From contig NZ_LXET01000068.1 of assembly GCF_001655005.1 (NCBI RefSeq), positions 1 to 60,433 on the forward strand: DNA of 60,433 bases, given 5' to 3'. This document shows, one piece after another, positions 45,066 through 53,577 of the stretch (position 1 is its first letter; each line of letters opens with the position of its first letter). Position numbers and translations under genes: made by a program. The stretch comes from Hafnia paralvei ATCC 29927. Its GTDB lineage: Bacteria; Pseudomonadota; Gammaproteobacteria; Enterobacterales; Enterobacteriaceae. Below the pieces are notes generated by a model that saw nothing but the letters and a program-made list of their open reading frames with translations, was not told the origin of the DNA and did no database searches.

Positions 45066-45799
45066 CAGCGAGACTCCTCAGCGGTGGTGACATAAACCTG
45101 CAGGCGACCGCCGGGTAGCAGCTGGCTGGTCGGTTCAGCGAACATAATGGCGCGCGTCCCTGACTGCCAAAAATCGGTTTCTTTGATACCGCGCGCGCTG
45201 GCCAACAGATTCACCACGCTGTAGCGCACCACTTTGAGATGATGCCCTACCCACACTTGTTCAGCGTTCGCTTGCAGCCCTGAAGGCACCGACAGTCTTT
45301 CGTCCGTCACCGGAAGTGATTGGTAAGACTCCGGCAGCGTACCAGTGCGAACCCCTCGGTTAAGTTCAACGAGGAGAGATTGATACGGCGTAGATTCTTC
45401 CCATGATTTGGCGGCGTCGCCCGTTCCTGTCAGCTCGCTGACCAGTTGGATAGTACGTCCGACACCAGCACGAGGGACCGCACGTATAGAGAAGTTAAGG
45501 CCACGCTCCGTTTCCACAATAAAGGTAAACGGTTTTTTATTGAGCGTGGCAATCACCACGCCCCCATTGGCGGTTTGCTCTTGGCGGGTCAGTTCGCCAT
45601 CAAGGCTGTTAATCGCGATCACGCGATCACCCGCGACGCTAAATAAATTTGGATCGGTATTGCTGACCGCAATATTGGCCTGTCCGCCGTTGCTCAACGG
45701 GACAATGGCGGGCGCGACACTCATTGGCGCGGCTATTACAGTGCACGGACTGACGAATAAAACAGAACTCATCAACAAAACACGTTTATCGAGTTTCAT
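45065..45799 (-). CDS. traK: TraK core-complex secretin-like protein
   Basis: 244 aa (F 242) from the ATG at 45799, which has GGAGG seven bases upstream; the longer frame is spurious. Signal peptide ending VIAAP, then IVPLSNGGQANIAVSNTDPN and FIVETERGLNFSIRAVPRAG. VirB9-like outer ring component. Overlaps traE by 14 bp. Confidence 0.95.
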   Translation of the reverse strand: MKLDKRVLLMSSVLFVSPCTVIAAPMSVAPAIVPLSNGGQANIAVSNTDPNLFSVAGDRVIAINSLDGELTRQEQTANGGVVIATLNKKPFTFIVETERGLNFSIRAVPRAGVGRTIQLVSELTGTGDAAKSWEESTPYQSLLVELNRGVRTGTLPESYQSLPVTDERLSVPSGLQANAEQVWVGHHLKVVRYSVVNLLASARGIKETDFWQSGTRAIMFAEPTSQLLPGGRLQVYVTTAEESR

Positions 45800-46352
45800 C
45801 TTTAACCTCCCCAAAACGTGCCAACCAGCTAATACCGTCTTCACGCTGCAGCTCCAAGACATAATGTTTAATTTCCGAATACGGCTGGGAGTCACCAATC
45901 CACGTTTTAAGCTCACCGCGAATATCTACACGGTTGCTTGCCGGATAGACTTTGACGCTGGTTTGATAAAAAGCAGAGTTGACGTTATTGGCTTTAATAC
46001 GTTTGGCTTCTTCAGCCAGTTTCACTTTTAATTCGTTTTGCGCAGCGGGTTTAATAAAGGCCAGTAATACCGCATGGGAGGCATCGACCGTTTCGGGCGT
46101 GACGTTGAGGCGCAATGCGATAAACGATAATGCCAGCTGCTGCATATATGACGCATCAGACTGGTTTTGTGACACCGCAAACGGCGCATTAAATAACATC
46201 GGCGTCACAGCAACTTTTTGTTCATTCTGCAAACGGTAGTTATTCACGCCTTGAATAATGTTGGAGACAAGGCTGAGGAGCATAAACACCCCCATACAAA
46301 TAAACCCTATGGCGAGTACACGGCTTGTACTAAGACGGGCACCATGTTCCAT
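45786..46352 (-). CDS. traE: TraE pilus assembly protein (VirB5/B8-like)
   Basis: 188 aa, the F length. Uncleaved N-terminal membrane segment (LAIGFICMGVFMLLSLVSN), ALSFIALRLNVTPETVDASH, SAFYQTSVKVYPASNRVDIR and GELKTWIG. GAGGAG precedes the ATG. Confidence 0.96.
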   Translation of the reverse strand: MEHGARLSTSRVLAIGFICMGVFMLLSLVSNIIQGVNNYRLQNEQKVAVTPMLFNAPFAVSQNQSDASYMQQLALSFIALRLNVTPETVDASHAVLLAFIKPAAQNELKVKLAEEAKRIKANNVNSAFYQTSVKVYPASNRVDIRGELKTWIGDSQPYSEIKHYVLELQREDGISWLARFGEVKDETR

Positions 46353-46367
46353 ATAAACTCCTCAAAC

Positions 46368-46673
46368 CTATTTAATCCACTGCCGGAAACAGGAATCGGG
46401 GATGGTATGAAAAATACCTTTCAAAACTGAGGTGGGCATGTACCAGTAAATTAAATCGCGTAACCAGGTACTGCCCCGCCCCTTTTTCAATTTTTTAACG
46501 CCCCAAAAAACCAGAACCGCTGCGACCAAACCGATTAACTGCTTGCTCGTCCATAATCCCCAGCCAATACAAATGGCGGCAGGAATGAGTTCGTCTAGAA
46601 AAAGCCCGAACCAGCGGCTCTGATTTGTTAACGTTTCCGGAAAGCGGTAGCGTTTCAAATCGCTTTCCGACAT
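46368..46673 (-). CDS. traL: TraL pilus assembly protein
   Basis: 101 aa (F 91). Begins KRYRFPETLTNQSRWFGLFL and has a hydrophobic hairpin (ELIPAAICIGWGLWTSKQ, AAVLVFWGVKKLKKG), the typical VirB3-like topology, then DLIYWYMPT. It lies directly after traA, 15 bp from its stop. Confidence 0.95.
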   Translation of the reverse strand: MSESDLKRYRFPETLTNQSRWFGLFLDELIPAAICIGWGLWTSKQLIGLVAAVLVFWGVKKLKKGRGSTWLRDLIYWYMPTSVLKGIFHTIPDSCFRQWIK

Positions 46674-46688
46674 ACCTATCTGACCTTA

Positions 46689-47054
46689 TTAATAACCTGC
46701 GACGGACATACCGATCGCGATAAATACGGACAGGATGGCAAAGCCCGCAAGAAACTTAATGTTCTTGGTCGTCATATACATGATGCCGCCGACCAGAACC
46801 TCGGCCAGTACGACCCATTTCACAACACTAGAACCGCTACCAAAGGTGGCTTTAACTGACGCATCACCGCTGGACATTAAATCCTTACCCGCGCCTGCGG
46901 CCATTGCGACTTCAGGGAAGAAGGTAGCTACGGCGGCAATAGGTAAAACAGCTTTTAATGATTTAACGAATCCTTTCTTTGAAAAGAATTGCGCAAAACG
47001 AGAAGGTTGAGATTCAGGTACAGCAGTGCCCTGAACACTTAGAGAAGTATCCAT
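46689..47054 (-). CDS. traA: TraA F-type propilin
   Basis: 121 aa, the F propilin length, from the ATG at 47054 (AAGGA upstream). The long leader ends FPEVAMA, and cleavage before AGAGKDLMSSGDASVKATFG gives a 70-aa mature pilin with two membrane helices and a basic loop (TTKNIKFLAG). The N-terminal Ala would be acetylated by TraX. The mature sequence is close to F pilin, so F-specific phages might adsorb. Confidence 0.97.
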   Translation of the reverse strand: MDTSLSVQGTAVPESQPSRFAQFFSKKGFVKSLKAVLPIAAVATFFPEVAMAAGAGKDLMSSGDASVKATFGSGSSVVKWVVLAEVLVGGIMYMTTKNIKFLAGFAILSVFIAIGMSVAGY

Positions 47055-47121
47055 AATAATTTCCTTGTAAAATAGATGATGTTGCAATCTTAAGACTGCG
47101 ATTTATTCTGCTACATAGTGA

Positions 47122-47334
47122 TCATTTTTTCTTTCTGGTTGGTACTCCCTCCGCATATTCAGAACTATAAAAATCCGGAAAACGTTCCAGATGATCTCTC
47201 ATTCTTATTGTCATTTCGTTAGTTTTACTTCTGCCACTTCTATTCTTCGCACTAATGAGAAGATTATTAGTGGCGTCATCTAACTTAATCGTGACGAAAC
47301 GCCCTAGTGCTGGCCGAGAATTTTTTTGTGCCAA
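47122..47334 (-). CDS. traY: TraY oriT-binding and PY regulator
   Basis: 70-aa ribbon-helix-helix protein from a TTG at 47334, directly preceded by a very strong AGGAGGGGA; no suitable ATG exists in frame. FVTIKLDDATNNLLISAKNR followed by SGRSKTNEM and RMRDHLERFPDFYSSE matches R1-type TraY, a single repeat unit (F TraY has two). It binds oriT near nic with IHF and activates the PY promoter. Confidence 0.92.
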   Translation of the reverse strand: MAQKNSRPALGRFVTIKLDDATNNLLISAKNRSGRSKTNEMTIRMRDHLERFPDFYSSEYAEGVPTRKKK

Positions 47335-47660
47335 ATCCCCTCCTATCTCATACAAAAAATTAAAGAGAATTGTGATTAACAACGCTAACCATGAATACAA
47401 TACCATAGAAATCTCTATAAAATAGTGGTGCGTCACCACTAGTCAAAGCACTAAAAACAGTGCATAATAAAAGGTTTTACCAACCACAAAGAAAATACTA
47501 TTAATGGCGATTTAGAGTGAATTTATCTATAAGAAATGAAACGGATTGATAACCAAACAAACAATGAAATTTAATCGTTAACACGATAAATGGTAGAAAA
47601 TAAATGCTATTAACTACCATCCTAGTACTTAAACATTTCTTAAAGCATATACCTGTAAAA
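47335..47660. promoter_or_regulatory. traJ-traY intergenic region with PY promoter
   Basis: AT-rich gap holding the main tra operon promoter PY, read on the minus strand and activated by TraJ, TraY and ArcA in F plasmids. A perfect inverted repeat AGTGGTG / CACCACT with a 3-nt loop at 47424-47440 is a candidate TraY or other operator about 90 bp upstream of traY. The exact promoter hexamers are not clear by eye. Confidence 0.6.
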
Positions 47661-48389
47661 CTAGGTGTTGATTATCGCATGCCTGTTAATTAAGAACTTC
47701 TCTGGTACATAATTAATCCAACCGTGAGCTTTTGATAGATCGCGAAACTGATGAATATTATGCACCCCACATTTCGTATATATATTATTTACTATATTAT
47801 TAACATACCCGACACTTTTAAAAAGCAGCCCGCCAATTTCTTTTTGCGTGTGATTCTGAAGTAGTAAAAAGATAACATCCCACTCTACGTCAGAGAATTG
47901 TTCACTAGGCTTAGACAAAACTAATGAAACGCCAGTAATTTCTGGATTGGTATAAAACTCAATAGATAAATGCTTGGCATGCCGTGCATGAAAAAAAGTA
48001 CCAATAACATGCCCGCAGTCATTAAAAAATGGAAATTTATCAAAAAAAAAGACATCTAATAACCTGTCTTTTCCATAAGGATGAATTTCAAGAGAGCTCT
48101 TTCTTTGTTTTTCTTTCTCTACGAGTCTGTCATGAATTTGAAATTGGCTTGCAAATTCAGCCGTTGGAGCAGGAATTTCACTATCAAGCCTGCCTGAGAT
48201 ATCAAAATCAAGAGGAAGGCCCAATAACTTTAGGTAAGCAGGATTAGCATAAACAAACTGAGACCTGAGGTTTTTTACACCACAAGGCTCATTAAGCTGC
48301 TCCCAGCAAAATATGAGTGAGATTGGAATAGTAACATCATATTTGGATTGACTGCTTGATACAGTTTGATTAGGATCGCGAGCACACAT
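47661..48389 (-). CDS. traJ: TraJ activator of the transfer operon
   Basis: 242 aa (F 229). N-terminal PAS-like domain (SQFVYANPAYLKLLGLPLDF) and a C-terminal LuxR-type helix-turn-helix (HTQKEIGGLLFKSVGYVNNI). It relieves H-NS silencing at PY. The ribosome-binding site AGGAGG is enclosed in a small hairpin and is complementary to FinP, so translation is blocked by FinP/FinO. Confidence 0.92.
   Translation of the reverse strand: MCARDPNQTVSSSQSKYDVTIPISLIFCWEQLNEPCGVKNLRSQFVYANPAYLKLLGLPLDFDISGRLDSEIPAPTAEFASQFQIHDRLVEKEKQRKSSLEIHPYGKDRLLDVFFFDKFPFFNDCGHVIGTFFHARHAKHLSIEFYTNPEITGVSLVLSKPSEQFSDVEWDVIFLLLQNHTQKEIGGLLFKSVGYVNNIVNNIYTKCGVHNIHQFRDLSKAHGWINYVPEKFLINRHAIINT
48348..48376 (+). promoter_or_regulatory. 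FinP promoter
   Basis: TTGACT (48348-48353) and TAGGAT (48371-48376), exactly 17 bp apart, read rightward out of the start of traJ. Transcription would begin near 48383. Confidence 0.75.
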
Positions 48390-48462
48390 AGGAGCCTCCT
48401 GTGAAGGTTTCTGTGGATAATCGACGCAGGAGAGCTGTAACTCCCCTGCGTCGGTGCTTCTT
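48383..48462 (+). ncRNA. finP: FinP antisense RNA
   Basis: About 80 nt complementary to the traJ leader. Stem-loop I contains AGGAGCCTCCT, the complement of the traJ ribosome-binding site. Stem-loop II, GACGCAGG...CCTGCGTC at 48423-48452 with a loop AGCTGTAA, is followed by a T-rich end and serves as terminator. FinO would protect it from RNase E and promote pairing. The single-stranded spacer includes TGTGGATAA, a perfect DnaA box in DNA form. Confidence 0.88.
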
Positions 48463-48584
48463 AAATTTTAATGTATAAACAATATTAATATTACTATATT
48501 AAAGTCATATTAGTCATCATTATTAAATAGATCATAGCTCTGAATTTTCCTGCATTATTAGATCATTACTCTAGGACAATTCCG

Positions 48585-48968
48585 TTATTCCTCTTCGTTT
48601 ACCTGAAAGAAATTATCGATGATGGTTTTAGCATCATCCATTATATTTTCCACCATCGTACTGTATTTAAATTTTTCTAAGGAAGCGACATGAGGACTTA
48701 GTGATGAAATACCTAAAACCTTAGCCATTGATAACTGTGTTTTAACAACATTTTCAAGGAGAACTTTGTTGAACTCCATTTGGTTAAAACCAGACTCCTT
48801 GCGTTCCATTTGTGCTTCATAAACTCTCAAACCTAACTCTAAGAGCATAGAAGCAATACTCGAATTGCTAATATCTTTTTCTTTTGCACCTTCAGCACGT
48901 CGTTTGAGTGTGATTGCATTGATTTTCTCAGACACTTCATCACTGACATAAACTTGGATTCTAGCCAT
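48585..48968 (-). CDS. traM: TraM relaxosome protein
   Basis: 127 aa, the F length, from the ATG at 48968 (MARIQVYVSDEV). N-terminal ribbon-helix-helix DNA-binding region and C-terminal tetramerisation domain (ASMLLELGLRVYEAQMERKE, KTQLSMAKVLGISSLSPHVA). It binds the GANTC array at oriT and docks the relaxosome on the TraD tail. Confidence 0.96.
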   Translation of the reverse strand: MARIQVYVSDEVSEKINAITLKRRAEGAKEKDISNSSIASMLLELGLRVYEAQMERKESGFNQMEFNKVLLENVVKTQLSMAKVLGISSLSPHVASLEKFKYSTMVENIMDDAKTIIDNFFQVNEEE

Positions 48969-48980
48969 ATACCACTCCAT

Positions 48981-49380
48981 ATTTCATTCACACTCTTAGC
49001 TATATTTAAGCAAGAGATAAATACAAACTTATGGCGACTCGCGTCACGACTCCCATCGGAAATTATGACGAGTCGCGACTAGAGTCATCACTCTTAAAAA
49101 GACGACTCTACTCTAGAGTCGTGATGTTATTAATTCAATGAAATTTAATAAAATAGTCATTACTGACTCTAACTAGAGTCGTTGACGAGTCTTTATAGAG
49201 TCGTTGGCGACTCTAATTAACATTGTAAAATATAACGAAACACAATTTAAAAAAAACAAGGTTATGTTTTAAAAGAGAAATCAGCAAAACTTTAGTTTTG
49301 CGTGGTGTGTGGTCTTTTTGGTGGTGAGGAGTGCATATTTGTTGAACTGGTTAGTGGGATGGATTAATGTATTCCAAACA
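48981..49380 (+). other. oriT: oriT with TraM sites and nic
   Basis: Eleven GA(C/G)TC motifs lie at 49036, 49048, 49070, 49082, 49104, 49116 and at 49165, 49176, 49187, 49198, 49209: three pairs 12 bp apart, then five at exact 11-bp steps. GANTC is the TraM recognition core. The nic hairpin GCAAAAC / GTTTTGC is at 49284-49301, followed by GCGTGGTGTGTGGTC; by alignment with F (GCGTGGGGTGTGGTG) TraI cuts between 49308 and 49309. The plus strand from 49309 rightward enters the recipient first. Confidence 0.92.
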
Positions 49381-49404
49381 CAAACGCTCTTTTGAGAAAT
49401 CCGA

Positions 49405-49881
49405 ATGAAATCGATAATACTGCTAATGAGTTTATTATCTTTTACCCATATGACTCAGGCAGCAGACTGTTTTGATATGGCGGGTAAAGATTACAAGATT
49501 GATCCCGATCTTTTACGTGCTATCTCTTGGAACGAGTCAAGATTCAATACAAAGGCAATAGGTAGGAATCCAACAACAGGGTATGGTTCAGGATTAATGC
49601 AGGTAGACTCCCAACATTTTGCAGAGTTACAAAGGTATGGAATAAAACCAGAGCATCTCGTCAATGATGTATGCATGAACATTTACACTGGCGCATACTA
49701 TTTAGCGATTGCATTTAAAAAATGGGGCGTGAGTTGGGATGCGGTCGGGGCTTATAATGCGGGTTTTGCGAAAACAGAAAAGCAAGCAATAAAGCGGTAT
49801 CATTATGCAGCAAAAATTCATGCTACCTATCTTGCGATCAAAGAGAGTCAGTCGAAAAACATCAAAACAGCCATGAAGTAA
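49405..49881 (+). CDS. Lytic transglycosylase (F gene 19/VirB1-like)
   Basis: 158 aa with signal peptide (MKSIILLMSLLSFTHMTQAA) and an SLT domain: DCFDMAGKDYKIDPDLLRAI, catalytic Glu in SWNESRFN, GLMQVDSQHF, AIAFKKWGVSWDAVGAYNAG. It cuts peptidoglycan to let the pilus channel through. It is the first gene after nic and the only leading-region gene on the plus strand. Confidence 0.95.
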   Translation: MKSIILLMSLLSFTHMTQAADCFDMAGKDYKIDPDLLRAISWNESRFNTKAIGRNPTTGYGSGLMQVDSQHFAELQRYGIKPEHLVNDVCMNIYTGAYYLAIAFKKWGVSWDAVGAYNAGFAKTEKQAIKRYHYAAKIHATYLAIKESQSKNIKTAMK

Positions 49882-50064
49882 AAATGATTTTTTCTATAAT
49901 CAATGATCCATATAAACTTCGAACATTATGAATGTTAACGATAACAACGACTATAGAAAACTTCTTGCCAAATTTAAAATATTTCAACATCGATTATGAT
50001 TTGCGTATGACCTCAATTTTAACTACCATAAATAAGGTAACTTTGAGTTATCATTGTCAAAATA

Positions 50065-50098
50065 ACCCTAGACCGGATGGGCGTCCCGTCTAGGGTTT
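50065..50098. terminator. Terminator between transglycosylase and DUF932 genes
   Basis: A perfect 10-bp stem AACCCTAGAC / GTCTAGGGTT with a 14-nt loop, ending five bases from the stop of the minus-strand gene and downstream of the plus-strand transglycosylase. T-rich on both sides, so probably bidirectional. Confidence 0.75.
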
Positions 50099-50103
50099 AT
50101 TCA

Positions 50104-50931
50104 TTAGGCTTTGTGGTCTTTGAAGTTTTCAGCAATTAACCACAATGCACGATTTAATTTAATATCGCCGTCGATACCTTTTACCGCTCGGGTTCTCGTT
50201 CGTTTTCCTTTCTCATTTCGTCCGCTCAGCCCCCCTTTTATCATATTTTCTTGTACACGTTGGAATGTCGTCCAAAGGTCATCTTTTTTATCTTCCCAAC
50301 GACGCGGGGTTAACAACTGACTTTCAGTAATGGGAAACTTATCGTGTTCCTCATACCTATAAGTTAGTGCAGCGCGGGCAAATAAACTTTGTTCATTCGG
50401 CGTTAATGAAATAGATTTCATGGCCTCCATATCGTCGGCCACATCATCGAATATTCCTAATACTTCATAGGCACCTTCAATCACTTTTTCCGTGACATCG
50501 CCTTTGTGTGGAACGCGAACTTCACCAAAGGAATGACCGCAAATTAAACCGTTCGCACAGGCAAAGCGGAACATACCTGGCAGCATTTGATAACTACTTG
50601 AACCATCATGGCTATTGAGCAAAATAATTTCGGGGACTTCTTTTCCCGTAATGGCGATCCCTTCTTCACGGCGTAAACGTAATAGATGTTTGGTATGCCC
50701 ACGTTTATCTTGATCACGCACACGGGTTTGACACGCATAAAACGGCTGGAATCCTTCAGCGCGCAATTTATCCAGTAATGTGATGGTGGGAATATAGGTA
50801 TAACGATCGCTGCGGGAGGCGTGTTTTTCTTCTGAAAAAACACTCGGAACATATTGTGCAAGTTCATCGTTAGTTAACGGGCGATCACGACGGACAGAGT
50901 TAATATTGCCAAAACGGGATGCAAGTTTCAT
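50104..50931 (-). CDS. DUF932 leading-region protein
   Basis: 275 aa of the DUF932 family common in plasmid leading regions (including an F ORF273-type protein): VPSVFSEEKHASRSDRYTYI, GFQPFYACQTRVRD, IILLNSHDGSSSYQMLPGMF and RFACANGLICG. AGGAG precedes the ATG. Biochemical function is unknown. As a minus-strand leading gene it could be made early in the recipient. Confidence 0.85.
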   Translation of the reverse strand: MKLASRFGNINSVRRDRPLTNDELAQYVPSVFSEEKHASRSDRYTYIPTITLLDKLRAEGFQPFYACQTRVRDQDKRGHTKHLLRLRREEGIAITGKEVPEIILLNSHDGSSSYQMLPGMFRFACANGLICGHSFGEVRVPHKGDVTEKVIEGAYEVLGIFDDVADDMEAMKSISLTPNEQSLFARAALTYRYEEHDKFPITESQLLTPRRWEDKKDDLWTTFQRVQENMIKGGLSGRNEKGKRTRTRAVKGIDGDIKLNRALWLIAENFKDHKA

Positions 50932-50953
50932 ATGTATCTCCTATCAAATAAAG

Positions 50954-50973
50954 GCCGCTCCTTACGGAGCGGC
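50954..50973. repeat. Intergenic hairpin
   Basis: Perfect 8-bp stem GCCGCTCC / GGAGCGGC with a 4-nt loop, 8 nt after the stop of the next upstream minus-strand gene (50982). No T tract. Confidence 0.7.
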
Positions 50974-50981
50974 AGGATTAA

Positions 50982-51218
50982 TTAGGCAAAAGCCCGTTTT
51001 AGTTCAAGGGCGCGCAAAAGCTGCCCCCACTCACTCCCACGCATCGCGGGCACTCTGACGGACTGGCGGCGGCGCTGCTGTTTAGCAATGTGCCGTCCGA
51101 AAGATTTGAGCGCGGGCGTAATGGACTGCGGAGGAAGTGATTCACGCATGAGGCGTTTTTGTGGGTTTTGCTTTACATATGGCACACAAGGCGCAATAAT
51201 CGAGACATCAGTTTTCAT
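50982..51218 (-). CDS. Unknown leading-region protein (78 aa)
   Basis: 78 aa, strongly basic (AKQQRRRQSVRVP), with GGAG before the ATG. It lies between two genes with the same orientation and similar spacing, so it is probably real. No family is recognised; a nucleic-acid-binding role is only suggested by charge. Confidence 0.6.
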   Translation of the reverse strand: MKTDVSIIAPCVPYVKQNPQKRLMRESLPPQSITPALKSFGRHIAKQQRRRQSVRVPAMRGSEWGQLLRALELKRAFA

Positions 51219-51284
51219 GGTTAAATCTCCATGTGTTGATTGAATGCCGATTCAACTTTCTCAGGGGTAAACCGGCACGAGAGA

Positions 51285-51306
51285 GCAGGCGAAAGCCTGC
51301 TTTTTT
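51285..51306 (+). terminator. Hairpin with T run after the 120-aa gene
   Basis: GCAGGC-GAAA-GCCTGC followed by six T on the plus strand. Both flanking genes are on the minus strand, so as a terminator it would act against plus-strand transcription; it may equally belong to the stop-hairpin series of the leading region. Confidence 0.5.
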
Positions 51307-51668
51307 CACATCTGAACGACGGTGTTTTTCGCGTGTACCTCCTTGGCTATCCGCTGTAATAGGTATTCGTGTGTGCATGATTCACGTTCACATAGCTGGA
51401 AATACCGCGCCCCGACACGCACATAAATATCCGTCACATTGCCGCATATCATTTCCGCACTCATAAACGACTCGCTATCCGTCTGCGCATCCACGCAATA
51501 CATCCAATTAATCGACAAGTAGCGCCCTGCGGCCTCATGGAATGCCCCTACGCTGATTTCCACGGGGGCGACAATGTGTTTTTGCTCTTGTGCTAACCAG
51601 TACGCCTGTTCAGCTTCGGCATCCCACGAAAAGCGATCGGCGCTATTGCTATTCACTAATTGATACAT
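51306..51668 (-). CDS. Unknown leading-region protein (120 aa)
   Basis: 120-aa acidic protein with a GGAG site before the ATG. Visible stretches such as YWLAQEQKHIVAPVEISVGA and YVRVGARYFQLCERESC suggest a small beta-rich domain. No family is recognised. Early expression in the recipient is likely from its place downstream of the first Frpo-like element, which makes anti-defence one possible role. Confidence 0.6.
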   Translation of the reverse strand: MYQLVNSNSADRFSWDAEAEQAYWLAQEQKHIVAPVEISVGAFHEAAGRYLSINWMYCVDAQTDSESFMSAEMICGNVTDIYVRVGARYFQLCERESCTHEYLLQRIAKEVHAKNTVVQM

Positions 51669-51720
51669 GGTGTTATCTCCTTCTTAGGGTTAGGACGGCA
51701 TAACCTGCCGCCGTAGGTTT

Positions 51721-51813
51721 TCATTTTCGAGCAAGACGTTTTTCAGGGTTTACCCCCCATCTTTCGGAAGATTCAGGAGCGGTGGTTTTGACGTTGACGT
51801 TTTGTGTGTTCAT
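51721..51813 (-). CDS. Small leading-region ORF (30 aa)
   Basis: 30 codons from the ATG at 51813 with GGAG nine bases upstream; the product begins MNTQNVNVKTTAPESSERWG and ends in a basic KRLARK. It is the first frame after the Frpo-like element in the direction of transcription. Small size makes this uncertain. Confidence 0.4.
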   Translation of the reverse strand: MNTQNVNVKTTAPESSERWGVNPEKRLARK

Positions 51814-51893
51814 GCTGATTTTCTCCTTAGGTGGTTATGTCATCTCTCGGTGAGTTCTCTCGCGGCAATGGGCGAAGTTGCGACAGACCTGAG

Positions 51894-51982
51894 CTAAAAA
51901 CAAAGGGCCGCTTGCGGCATTTATTTTCCTTTGTTTTTAGAACGGGGATGGTGCTAAACCCAGCCCTCCGCGTGAGGGCTGG
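51894..51982. repeat. Two strong stem-loops in the leader of the first leading operon
   Basis: A perfect 13-bp inverted repeat CTAAAAACAAAGG / CCTTTGTTTTTAG (51894-51906, 51928-51940) encloses a smaller GC hairpin. Nearby, CCAGCCCTC / GAGGGCTGG (51960-51968, 51974-51982) forms a 9-bp stem. Both lie between the Frpo-like element and the first gene it would express. Confidence 0.7.
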
Positions 51983-52056
51983 CCGTGAGATACCGCACCG
52001 AGTGGGCATGAGAATGAACACACTCGACACGACGGAACGACGTGGCGACAACAGAA

Positions 52057-52270
52057 TGCCGACAGTCCTATCGTCGGCACGGTGAAAGCGGCGTGACCTT
52101 CAGGTCACAGCAAGCGACGCTGTTGACCTGCCAAGCAGCGGCTCTACCCCGGATGGGCGCAGACACGTTGCGTGGCTGCGTAAAACTTGGCGTGCCCGTT
52201 TTTTTTGGGCGCGACTAGTTGTGTCAGTCGTCGTGGGTCGGAACGACGCACGCCTTCGGTGCCCCAAGGG
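52057..52270 (-). promoter_or_regulatory. Frpo-like single-strand promoter, copy 1
   Basis: A ~190-bp element (52082-52270) repeated at 56919-57110 with high identity, preceded by a hairpin TGCCGAC / GTCGGCA. Internal stems include GTGACC / GGTCAC and GTCG-GAA-CGAC. In F, Frpo folds in the transferred strand to make a double-stranded promoter that host RNA polymerase uses at once. Orientation here fits: the plus strand is the template and the minus-strand genes to the left would be expressed. Identification is by position, structure and duplication. Confidence 0.75.
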
Positions 52271-52444
52271 CGTTTGCTTTGTTTTTGGGTCTAAACGAGA
52301 AATATGTAAGCTGGCAGGAACAGCAGGAGAACTAGAGTAAATCTAGATATTAAGAAGACTATTGATGAAGGAATTTAAGACAGTGTGATGTAAAGTGAAG
52401 AGCGCCGCCGTGGCGAAGCCACAGCAGCGCTTGTCGTTGTTTGT

Positions 52445-53170
52445 CTACCGGACACCCTGGCAAAGCTTATTGTTGAGCAACATCCAATCTATCCATTGCA
52501 TAGGTTCGCTTCGAACAGAGAGTTCGTCATGCATAGCCTGCAATATCGCCCATAGAGGCTGTCCAGATAGAAATTTTTTGCTGTTCATGTCGCAAAAACG
52601 CTGGCTCCATGTGTAGACAGCTTCAATCAGGTCATCATCGTAAATCCCATGTCGCTCCTGACGTTTATACCACGCAGCCAACTCGCTCGGCGTCGTAAAC
52701 GCCAGCTCGATTTGCGCCTGTGCCACCTGAGTTTGATAGCGGCGGCGCTTTTGTTGACGCTGTTTGGCCTCAATCTTGTCAACGCGAGTGAAGCGCAGTT
52801 CCCATTGGCGATTTTTGCGTTCTGACAGTCGGTAGTGTTCATCGGGAAAATACTGCTTAACCGTGCTGTCCGACAGCGGCAACGGGCAATCCATGCCCCG
52901 TGTCTCTATCAGTTTGTCTAGGGCGGCGATATAGTCCGACTTGGACGCCCCGCCACGCTCTTTGGGGGCGTAGTCTCCCGCCGCAAAGCGAATATCTTTC
53001 GCTGTGATCCGCATAGCACCGCCGCGTAAGTAACGAAATAATGCTCGCGCATAAGGATGTTGTCCGAGTTGCGTGCCGCGCTGCTGCTTGCGCTCGACAT
53101 CGATAATGGCCTGCGTTGCCGCAAACTGATGAACGTTATGCGGAATTAATGCGAGATGATTGGGGATCAT
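52445..53170 (-). CDS. psiA: PsiA, SOS-inhibition locus protein
   Basis: 241 aa resembling F PsiA: HPYARALFRYLRGGAMRIT, ALDKLIETRGMDCPLPL, YQTQVAQAQIELAFTTPSEL and AWYKRQ. Always found with psiB; its own function is unclear. ATG overlaps the psiB stop by four bases. An imperfect hairpin (52402-52430) follows the stop. Confidence 0.88.
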   Translation of the reverse strand: MIPNHLALIPHNVHQFAATQAIIDVERKQQRGTQLGQHPYARALFRYLRGGAMRITAKDIRFAAGDYAPKERGGASKSDYIAALDKLIETRGMDCPLPLSDSTVKQYFPDEHYRLSERKNRQWELRFTRVDKIEAKQRQQKRRRYQTQVAQAQIELAFTTPSELAAWYKRQERHGIYDDDLIEAVYTWSQRFCDMNSKKFLSGQPLWAILQAMHDELSVRSEPMQWIDWMLLNNKLCQGVR

Positions 53171-53568
53171 GCGGCCACCTCCTGATAATGCTGGGCTTCG
53201 TTTGACAACAGCGCGTTAAGATTATCGGGCAGAAAATGTACATCAAAATACAGGTCAGTGACCTGACCGGCGCTATCAACTCGACAAGCTGACCAGCCAT
53301 CACATTCGGTTCCCGCACTCGACACATACCACTCCACCGCTGGCGACTCTCCTTCTGGCGCAAACCGTAGCGTGACAGGGTATAGTCCACCAAACTCACT
53401 GCCATATTCAGCTTCGACGATGCACCCTTCTGGTGCCTTCAGCGCATTGAGCACCGAACACGACAGAATATGGCGATAGTCTTGCCCGCGTTCGGCAAAC
53501 TGTTCCAGTTCGTCGGCGCTCATCGCGTCTAACTCGGATGTTCTTAACAGCGTTCCAATAAATTTCAT
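53167..53568 (-). CDS. psiB: PsiB, inhibitor of SOS induction
   Basis: 133 aa (F 144). The signature EAEYGSEFGGLYPVTLRFAP matches the F PsiB core GEYGSEFGGFFPVQVRF. PsiB binds RecA and prevents SOS induction by the single-stranded DNA that enters during conjugation. Its start lies 10 nt after a perfect hairpin (53578-53595) and lacks a clear ribosome-binding site. The SOS-regulated umuDC on the same plasmid makes this functionally relevant. Confidence 0.9.
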   Translation of the reverse strand: MKFIGTLLRTSELDAMSADELEQFAERGQDYRHILSCSVLNALKAPEGCIVEAEYGSEFGGLYPVTLRFAPEGESPAVEWYVSSAGTECDGWSACRVDSAGQVTDLYFDVHFLPDNLNALLSNEAQHYQEVAA

Positions 53569-53577
53569 GTGTTAACC

